Program-made: the position numbers and the translations under genes
From: Flavobacteriaceae bacterium UBA3339
GTDB taxonomy: Bacteria > Bacteroidota > Bacteroidia > Flavobacteriales > Flavobacteriaceae
Direction of reading: 5' to 3'
Length of the DNA: 64,000 nucleotides
NCBI GenBank assembly: GCA_002360925.1
Contig: DERN01000016.1
Span: 1-64,000, forward strand
The notes under the pieces: generated by a model
Told to the model about the DNA's origin: nothing
What the model saw: only the letters and a program-made list of their open reading frames with translations
Databases searched by the model: none
Shown here: positions 58,276 through 64,000 of the stretch, piece after piece
Layout of the letters: the number at the start of each line of letters is the position of its first letter
Position numbering within the stretch: position 1 is the stretch's first letter

Positions 58276-59502
58276 ATGTTAGAAAAAGAAAATATAAATT
58301 ACGAAAAAGCAGTTCTGGTTGGAATTATCACTCAAAATCAATCCGAAGAAAAGCTGACTGAATATTTAGATGAGTTAGAATTTTTAACTCAGACAGCTGG
58401 TGGAGAAGTTGAAAAACGATTTACCCAAAAAATGGATAAACCAAATCCGAAAACTTTTGTTGGAACCGGAAAACTCGAAGAGATAGATCTTTATATTAAA
58501 GAGAACAAAATTGATACGGTTATTTTTGACGACGAATTATCACCTGCTCAACAGAAAAACCTTGCTCGACATTTAGATTGTAAAGTTTTAGACAGAACCA
58601 ATCTTATTTTAGATATTTTTGCTCAAAGAGCGCAAACTTCTTATGCCAGAACACAAGTTGAACTTGCTCAATTTCAATACTTACTTCCTCGTTTAACAGG
58701 AATGTGGACGCATTTAGAGCGTCAAAGAGGAGGAATTGGAATGCGCGGTCCGGGTGAAACCGAAATCGAAACGGACCGTCGTATTGTTCGCGATCGAATT
58801 GCTTTATTAAAAGAAAAACTTCGCACAATCGATAAACAAATGGCGATTCAACGAAGTAATCGTGGCGCAATGGTTCGTGTTGCTTTAGTTGGCTATACGA
58901 ATGTGGGAAAATCTACTTTAATGAATACTATTGGGAAAAGCGAGGTTTTTGTTGAAAACAAGTTATTCGCAACCCTTGATACAACTGTTCGAAAAGTAGT
59001 AATAAAAAACCTTCCATTCCTTTTGTCCGATACAGTTGGATTTATTAGAAAGCTTCCTACTCAATTAGTCGAATCATTTAAATCGACATTAGATGAAGTT
59101 CGTGAAGCCGATTTATTGTTACATGTTGTTGATATTTCTCATCGTGATTTTGAGGATCATATAGAATCTGTAAATCAAGTTTTAAAAGAGATTAAAAGCG
59201 ACGACAAGCCAACCTTAATGATTTTTAATAAAATTGATGCTTATAAACCGGCCTTTTTTGACGAAGAAGATTTAATGATAGAACGTACTTCTATACATTA
59301 TTCGATTGATGAATGGAAAAAGACTTGGATGAGTAAAGTAGGTGAGGATAATGCCATTTTTATTTCGGCAACAGAAAAAGATAACTTTGAAGAGTTTAAA
59401 CAAAAAGTTTATGAAGCTGTAAGGCAAATTCATATTATGCGATTTCCTTACAACAATTTCCTTTATCCAGAATATGATGAGAATGAAAATAGTGAGGAGT
59501 AA
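58276..59502 (+). CDS. hflX: GTPase HflX
   Basis: The protein has 408 residues. The N-terminal HflX domain has FVGTGKLEEIDLYIKENKID and VIFDDELSPAQQKNLARHL, then TGMWTHLERQRGGIGMRGPG (the linker GxGxRGPGE motif). The G domain begins with VALVGYTNVGKSTLMNTIGK (about 203-222), with DTVGFIRKLPTQLVESFKST and FNKIDAY further on. HflX splits stalled or stress-damaged ribosomes. Single gene with a terminator. Confidence 0.96.
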   Translation: MLEKENINYEKAVLVGIITQNQSEEKLTEYLDELEFLTQTAGGEVEKRFTQKMDKPNPKTFVGTGKLEEIDLYIKENKIDTVIFDDELSPAQQKNLARHLDCKVLDRTNLILDIFAQRAQTSYARTQVELAQFQYLLPRLTGMWTHLERQRGGIGMRGPGETEIETDRRIVRDRIALLKEKLRTIDKQMAIQRSNRGAMVRVALVGYTNVGKSTLMNTIGKSEVFVENKLFATLDTTVRKVVIKNLPFLLSDTVGFIRKLPTQLVESFKSTLDEVREADLLLHVVDISHRDFEDHIESVNQVLKEIKSDDKPTLMIFNKIDAYKPAFFDEEDLMIERTSIHYSIDEWKKTWMSKVGEDNAIFISATEKDNFEEFKQKVYEAVRQIHIMRFPYNNFLYPEYDENENSEE

Positions 59503-59510
59503 ACAAAATA

Positions 59511-59544
59511 AAAAGGGAAGTATAAATTTATACTTCCCTTTTTA
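59511..59544. terminator. bidirectional intrinsic terminator
   Basis: AAAAGGGAAGTATAAA-TTTATACTTCCCTTTTT is a perfect stem with A- and T-runs between hflX (+) and the gene at 59545 (-). Confidence 0.8.
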
Positions 59545-59976
59545 TTATTTACTATTTAATTTTTCTTTCAAAGCTTGCCAAATCACTAAAGAATCATATT
59601 TCTTAAGCAATTCATCATTCAATCTCATAAGTTCTTTAGCCTCATTATCAGATTGAAATTGAATCTCCAAATGTTTAGAATATATTGTTTGCGCTTCATT
59701 CAAATCCTTAAACATTGTCTTTTTATAATTCTTCTTCAACCATAGGTTTTTATCCTCTGCTTTTTCAAAGGATTTTAACACCTTATGATTACCACCTAAT
59801 TTAGAATTAAAACTATTCAAAACTTGTTCCAGTTTTTCTGAAGAAGTCCTATTCTTAGTATATTTTACATACTCAGTAACATATTGTAAAAAAAGTTCAT
59901 CATTCTTAATATTTGTATCCTGGCAAAAAGCGCTTGTAGAAAACACAAACAATAAACAAAAGATTATATTTTTCAT
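59545..59976 (-). CDS. small secreted hypothetical protein, 143 residues
   Basis: A signal peptide (MKNIIFCLLFVFSTSAFCQ) precedes a mostly helical, charged mature protein (KLEQVLNSFNSKLGGNHKVL, AKELMRLNDELLKKYDSLVI). Not a recognised family. The Cys before Gln is probably not a lipobox. It starts 17 bases after the T9SS type B gene ends and is likely cotranscribed with it, so it may assist that protein; this is inference from position. Confidence 0.7.
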   Translation of the reverse strand: MKNIIFCLLFVFSTSAFCQDTNIKNDELFLQYVTEYVKYTKNRTSSEKLEQVLNSFNSKLGGNHKVLKSFEKAEDKNLWLKKNYKKTMFKDLNEAQTIYSKHLEIQFQSDNEAKELMRLNDELLKKYDSLVIWQALKEKLNSK

Positions 59977-59993
59977 TTTGTGATTATATTATA

Positions 59994-61853
59994 TTATTTT
60001 ACTTCCCGAACTAATTGAATCCAATCTGAATGTTCATAGTTTTGAGTTTTAACATACAAAAAATAAGTCCCTGCTGGTAAAGGCTTTCCATTATTATCTT
60101 GTCCCATCCATTCTCTTTTATAACCTTTCCCGTGTTCATATACCACTTTCCCATATCGATTATAAATCTTAAGTTCAATGATATTCCGGTAAACTAAATC
60201 CAAATAATCATTATCTCCATCAAAGTTCGGCGAAATCCCTTTAGGATAATTACAATTTTCAACCAAAACCAAATACGACTTTACATCCTCACAATTATAT
60301 TCATTCGTTTTCTTAACATACACACGATAATATCCGTATTCATTTATTTGTTGATTTTCAACAGGAACTCCCAACATTCCTGTAACTACCTTCCCATCTT
60401 CATCTAATCGCTCCATCTTAAGGTAAAACTCATCATTAGTCAATACTGGAAAAGTATAAGTTGAGCATTGACTGATATCTGTTTTAGGCAATACTTCAAC
60501 TGGAGCTTTTATAATTTCCATTTTGAAGTGCTCAGTACATTCTGTTCTTAAGCTTTTAATTTGTACAAATACATCCTGAGTACCTTCAACAATAGGATAG
60601 TTTTTAAAATTCTCTACCTTATTCGTTTCATTTATAGCATCATCTTCACTTCTGTAATAATTAACCTCATAATTTTCAGGGTTTTCTTGAAAATCAATTA
60701 GAGTTTGTCCGTAATCACTTAAATCAATATTTTTTTGATTTTTATCACAAACTATAACTTTCTGAAAATCAAAATCTTCTATCTTTATTTCGGGTTTTAA
60801 TAAAAGTTGAGCAATAGCAGCTTGCCCTTCTTTATTATCACATACTATCGGTATAAATTTACATTCTACAAGTTGGTTTTCATAATCTTCTAAAGGCACA
60901 GTAATAGCATCAACATCTTGAGCAACCAATCTCCCATTTATATACCATTTTTTCTTATAAGCTTTATTTCCATCTGGCTTAAAACGGAAAGATTTTTTTT
61001 CAATGTCAAAAACTGCATTATTCATCCCAGAAGGCCAATATGCCGCTGTACCATCTGCATTATTTATTCCAATTGTTGATGCTCCATATTGCAAATCAAG
61101 AGGACAACCATCATGTCTTTCAATATTTATATCAATAATATTGGTTGTTTCATGTAATACAATTTGTGCAGTTTGTTTATTAGCAGGAATCAGATTACAT
61201 TCTGCAGGTCTAAGGCGATATGAAGGCATTTCAAAATAATTGATTACCAATTTTCGACAAGGATAATTCCCAATAATCTGATAATTAACGCTCCCTTTTC
61301 CGTCAGTTGGAGTAGGATTGTTTGTCCAATGAGAATGTTTATAGAACATAATTGAATTAAATAAATCTCTTCTATTAGATGGCAAAGTATTATTGTGCTG
61401 TCCAGGATCCCATAAATAACCAGGTACATGTCCAAAAGCCACAACGCCATTACCATGAACAGATATTGAATTAAATAATTTGTCGAAAAAACAAAAGTCG
61501 AAAGGAGTTGAAAATAATCCTGATGCGTAATCTGGTGTTGTAGGTAGAGTTATTTCTGTACCACCAGTAAAAGGATATGGAGTATAATCAATAGACTCTA
61601 CAGAATAAACATCTGTTTTTCTTAAATTATTCTCACCCTCGAAATTTGCGGAAATTGTAACTTTATTATTTTTTTTTGCACAAAAAAGATAGGTGTTATA
61701 ACCTTCCTCATACAGCTTACCATAAAACACCTCTGAAGGTTTATTCATAGTAACATCATATGCATCTTCTTTACAATCTGGATGAAACTCATTTACTTGC
61801 CCATATGAATTATAGAAGCAAATAAATAATAGTAAAAGTATTTTTCTAAACAT
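59994..61853 (-). CDS. T9SS type B sorting-domain surface protein
   Basis: The protein has 619 residues. A signal peptide (MFRKILLLLFICFYNSYG) is followed by FHPDCKEDAYDVTMNKPSEV and a large beta-rich region with a TPFDFCFFDKLFNSISVHGN segment, a nidogen/NIDO-like start common in such proteins, then Ig-like strands. The C-terminus is a gliding-motility-associated (CHU_C, type B) sorting domain: GISPNFDGDNDYLDL, IYNRYGKVVYEHGKGYKREW, GKPLPAGTYFLYV. It should be exported by T9SS and held at the surface, often through a PorP/SprF protein; one is encoded at 57101-58027 but not adjacent. Confidence 0.92.
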   Translation of the reverse strand: MFRKILLLLFICFYNSYGQVNEFHPDCKEDAYDVTMNKPSEVFYGKLYEEGYNTYLFCAKKNNKVTISANFEGENNLRKTDVYSVESIDYTPYPFTGGTEITLPTTPDYASGLFSTPFDFCFFDKLFNSISVHGNGVVAFGHVPGYLWDPGQHNNTLPSNRRDLFNSIMFYKHSHWTNNPTPTDGKGSVNYQIIGNYPCRKLVINYFEMPSYRLRPAECNLIPANKQTAQIVLHETTNIIDINIERHDGCPLDLQYGASTIGINNADGTAAYWPSGMNNAVFDIEKKSFRFKPDGNKAYKKKWYINGRLVAQDVDAITVPLEDYENQLVECKFIPIVCDNKEGQAAIAQLLLKPEIKIEDFDFQKVIVCDKNQKNIDLSDYGQTLIDFQENPENYEVNYYRSEDDAINETNKVENFKNYPIVEGTQDVFVQIKSLRTECTEHFKMEIIKAPVEVLPKTDISQCSTYTFPVLTNDEFYLKMERLDEDGKVVTGMLGVPVENQQINEYGYYRVYVKKTNEYNCEDVKSYLVLVENCNYPKGISPNFDGDNDYLDLVYRNIIELKIYNRYGKVVYEHGKGYKREWMGQDNNGKPLPAGTYFLYVKTQNYEHSDWIQLVREVK

Positions 61854-61914
61854 AGAAATATATATTAATATAATAATTCGTTAAATTTAGAAAAATACTT
61901 TGAAAAAAAAAATT

Positions 61915-62760
61915 TTAGAACATATAATTTAATCCAACACCTAAAGTATGTCGTGTTTGGAATCCTTTGTAAGCGTTATCATCGTATAATGCTTGGAAGG
62001 TTAAATTAGTCGAAATGTATTTATTTACTTTTAAAACTGCATTTAACTGATAATCGATATCAACATTTTTAGGTCTATCTAAATAGTTTGAGTACAAGTT
62101 CAAGATATTTTCTACTGTAAAGTTTTCCATTATCTGTACTTTATAGTAAGCATTTAATGCAGCACCAAATTCAAATCGCATTGATTTTCCTTGTTCAACA
62201 CCAAATGATTCTCCGAAATCAGTAAAATGAGGATGCACAAATATGAAACGAGCAGTAGCCGGAGCAATATTTACTTTAAGATTATCGTTTTTCTTCCATA
62301 ACATACCTAATCCCGTTTGCAAATAGGCAGGTGACATAAAATGTGAAATCTTTTCATCTGGATTGTCAGGATTCATTCCCGTATCGAACTGCGTTTTAAA
62401 ATTCACAAATGCAGAATAGTACCATTCGCCTTTTGCTTTTTTACCTAAAATTGAATTGATTTCTAGACGGTCGTCGGTTTTTTGTTTTTCCTGACCTTTT
62501 AATTTTGAGATTCCGTATGAAGCAATGAATTTGTTATCCCAAGCCCAATCGCCTTTTTTGTAGTTAATATCATAATTTAAAGAACCATTCAGCGCTAAAT
62601 TATTAGAACCTCCGGCTTGCCATTGTGAAAAACTTGACTGACTTCCTAAAACGGCAATATTTCCTTTCATTACCCAAGTACTGTCTTTTACAACTTCGGT
62701 TTCTTGTGCAAAAGTTGTCTGTAACCCCAAACAAGTTAAAATAAGTAAAACTTTTTTCAT
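61915..62760 (-). CDS. DUF3078-domain outer membrane-like protein
   Basis: The protein has 281 residues. A signal peptide (MKKVLLILTCLGLQTTFAQ) precedes a beta-rich domain with KGNIAVLGSQSSFSQWQAGG and YDINYKKGDWAWDNKFIASY, the DUF3078 hallmarks. It ends in GFQTRHTLGVGLNYMF with a terminal Phe, as in outer-membrane barrels. The function is not known; it is conserved across Bacteroidota. It follows the DUF2480 gene by 13 bp and is probably the last gene of the sufE row. Confidence 0.9.
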   Translation of the reverse strand: MKKVLLILTCLGLQTTFAQETEVVKDSTWVMKGNIAVLGSQSSFSQWQAGGSNNLALNGSLNYDINYKKGDWAWDNKFIASYGISKLKGQEKQKTDDRLEINSILGKKAKGEWYYSAFVNFKTQFDTGMNPDNPDEKISHFMSPAYLQTGLGMLWKKNDNLKVNIAPATARFIFVHPHFTDFGESFGVEQGKSMRFEFGAALNAYYKVQIMENFTVENILNLYSNYLDRPKNVDIDYQLNAVLKVNKYISTNLTFQALYDDNAYKGFQTRHTLGVGLNYMF

Positions 62761-62773
62761 ATCTATTTATTTT

Positions 62774-63286
62774 CTATTTTTTTCCTTTCTTAAAAATGGG
62801 CACTGCCGAACACGCTTCGCCAAACATAATCGAACGTGCATAATGCATCATTTTCTGTGTTGCCATAACATAACTTTCTTCTGGAATTGCCTTTTTAGCA
62901 CATCCTTTTATGATTACTGGCTGATCTAGGTATTGAGAAAAATCTAAATCATCAATCACTTTTTGATAAAAGGCTTTATCTAAATCGTGTAACGAACCTT
63001 GAACAACCATTTTGGCGAAGGGCTGCAAATAAGACGAAACCAACATAAATGCCCACGATGGTAAAATGGCGTCTGTTGTACAAGTTAAAGCAACTAATTG
63101 ATTTTGATAAACGCTCCAATCTATATCTTTTAATGCCGCTCGAAATTCTTTTTCGCGCAACACAAAACCTTCGTATAACCACTGTGAAATATCTAAAACA
63201 ACTCGTTTTTCATTCGGAAAATAGTCTTCCAAATCAAAAACTACCAAACTGCTTTGCGCAACTCTGTTTACGATTTCTTCTTCCAT
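62774..63286 (-). CDS. DUF2480-family cytosolic protein
   Basis: The protein has 170 residues, starting MEEEIVNRVAQSSLVVFDLE. Family features include WLYEGFVLREKEFRAALKDI and ALTCTTDAILPSWAFMLVSS, plus KGCAKKAIPEESYVMATQKM and a Cys near the end (GEACSAVPIFKK). The paired Cys (KGC, EAC) and position next to SufE and DUF59 suggest a link with iron-sulfur cluster work, but no role has been assigned. ATG at 63286 is used; the in-frame start at 63343 adds residues that overlap the previous gene. It is 2 bp from the DUF59 stop. Confidence 0.9.
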   Translation of the reverse strand: MEEEIVNRVAQSSLVVFDLEDYFPNEKRVVLDISQWLYEGFVLREKEFRAALKDIDWSVYQNQLVALTCTTDAILPSWAFMLVSSYLQPFAKMVVQGSLHDLDKAFYQKVIDDLDFSQYLDQPVIIKGCAKKAIPEESYVMATQKMMHYARSIMFGEACSAVPIFKKGKK

Positions 63287-63288
63287 TC

Positions 63289-63612
63289 TTATAACATTCC
63301 TAATTCTAACTTCGCTTCTTCGCTCATCATATCTTTTTCCCAAGGCGGATCAAAAGTTAATTCGATTTCTACGTCTTTTACCATATCGATCGATTTTACT
63401 TTTTCCTGAACTTCCATCGGAAGCGTTTCGGCAACCGGACAATTCGGAGAAGTTAACGTCATTAATATTTTTACTTCGCGATCTTCGTTTACAAACACGT
63501 CGTAAATTAATCCTAGTTCGTATATATCTACCGGAATTTCGGGATCAAAAATCGTTTTTAATGTTTTTACGATATTTTCTCCTAATTCGTTCATATTTAG
63601 TTGTTCTTCCAT
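63289..63612 (-). CDS. DUF59/MIP18-family Fe-S assembly protein (SufT/PaaD-like)
   Basis: The protein has 107 residues, starting MEEQLNMNELGENIVKTLKT. It carries the DUF59 signatures DPEIPVDIYELGLIYDV and LTSPNCPVAETLPMEV, the latter with its conserved Cys, then ELTFDPPWEKDMMSEEAKLE. Proteins of this type help place or mature iron-sulfur clusters alongside SUF. ATG at 63612 is preferred; the in-frame start at 63642 lies within sufE. It lies 4 bp downstream of sufE. Confidence 0.92.
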   Translation of the reverse strand: MEEQLNMNELGENIVKTLKTIFDPEIPVDIYELGLIYDVFVNEDREVKILMTLTSPNCPVAETLPMEVQEKVKSIDMVKDVEIELTFDPPWEKDMMSEEAKLELGML

Positions 63613-63616
63613 ATCA

Positions 63617-64000
63617 TTAGTTGGCTTGAAGGGCGATTGCATATAATTTTATTTGTTTAATCATTGAAACTAATCCGTTGGCGCGCGTTGGCGATAAATG
63701 TTCTTTCAGTCCGATTTCATCAATGAACGTCATATCCGCATTCATTACATCTACAGGATTTTGGTTTGAAAATGTTCGAATTAAAATCGCAATGATTCCT
63801 TTTGTGAGAATGGCATCACTATCGGCTGTAAAAACAATTTTATCGTTTTCTTTATCGGCATGCAACCAAACTCTTGATTGACATCCTTTGATTAGATTTT
63901 CGTCTTTTTTATACAATTCATCAATCAAAGGCAATGATTTACCTAATTCTATAATGTATTCATATCGTTGCATCCAATCGTCGAACATTGCAAATTCATC
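63617..64000 (-). CDS. sufE: SufE-family sulfur acceptor protein, 5' end beyond window
   Basis: At least 127 residues are visible and the frame continues past base 64000 (EFAMFDDWMQRYEYIIELGK), so the true start is outside the window; the Met at 63988 is internal. The active-site Cys is in LIKGCQSRVWLHA, followed by DSDAILTKGIIAILIRTFSN and HLSPTRANGLVSMIKQIKLY. SufE takes persulfide sulfur from the SufS desulfurase for Fe-S cluster building. It heads the visible part of the sufE-DUF59-DUF2480-DUF3078 row; sufS is likely upstream outside the window. Confidence 0.93.
   Translation of the reverse strand, partial: DEFAMFDDWMQRYEYIIELGKSLPLIDELYKKDENLIKGCQSRVWLHADKENDKIVFTADSDAILTKGIIAILIRTFSNQNPVDVMNADMTFIDEIGLKEHLSPTRANGLVSMIKQIKLYAIALQAN

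Noticed and set aside
1..64000. tRNA, rRNA, CRISPR arrays and insertion sequences
   Set aside because: Reading both strands of the gaps showed no cloverleaf-like gene, direct-repeat array, transposase frame or terminal inverted repeats; nearly all gaps are under 300 bp.

Overview
The window is AT-rich chromosomal DNA from a member of the Bacteroidota, most likely the Flavobacteriaceae (close to Flavobacterium/Myroides). The evidence is: proteins with type IX secretion (T9SS) sorting signals (type A at the end of the 20869-23127 protease, type B at the end of the 59994-61853 protein); a PorP/SprF gene next to an OmpA-family gene; DUF2480, DUF3078 and HU-CCDC81/SPOR proteins; TAnnTTTG promoter elements; almost no Shine-Dalgarno sequences; and housekeeping proteins (RecA, InfB, NusA, HflX) of flavobacterial type. 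I see no rRNA, tRNA, CRISPR array, insertion sequence or prophage.

Layout. (1) 1-12120, minus strand: an accessory surface-protein locus. A 2679-residue modular adhesin is followed by a 735-residue repeat protein, a 214-residue relative of it, and a secreted protein that runs off the left edge. Upstream lies a 30-codon broken copy of the 735-residue protein's N-terminus. (2) 11763-14698: a gene-poor region with a Crp/Fnr-type regulator preceded by an FNR-like box, a small hypothetical gene and an XRE-type regulator with a GTG start. (3) 14730-23157: a secreted repeat protein, enoyl-CoA hydratase, queD-lpxH, an HTTM membrane protein, ribF and a T9SS metalloprotease. (4) 23182-28800: a YugP-like peptidase and the rimP-nusA-infB operon, with a 20-bp palindrome in its leader. 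(5) 28886-38327: UspA, glyS, comF, a lipoprotein, terC-gpsA, and yicC-gmk-nadD. (6) 38452-45315: aquaporin, ArsC-like protein, an envelope protein pair, trhO with an extra C-terminal barrel, a small lipoprotein, a di-haem cytochrome c and two tandem L,D-transpeptidase lipoproteins. (7) 45423-53765: recA, a TPP riboswitch controlling pnuC plus an acyl-CoA-dehydrogenase-fold gene, plsC, trpS, dprA, an HU-CCDC81/SPOR protein, a thioesterase and an S1/P1 nuclease. (8) 53770-64000: a Ser/Arg-rich secreted protein, the OmpA/PorP pair, hflX, a T9SS type B protein with a small partner, and a DUF3078/DUF2480/DUF59/sufE row that runs off the right edge.

Most of the window is ordinary core genome. The parts that deserve attention are the modular adhesin locus with its gene remnant and dyads, the FNR-like autoregulatory site, the hairpin just after the predicted rimP transcription start, the TPP-controlled flavoprotein-like gene, and the TrhO fusion to a U32-peptidase-type C-terminal domain. 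All family assignments come from reading motifs by eye; no database search was run.
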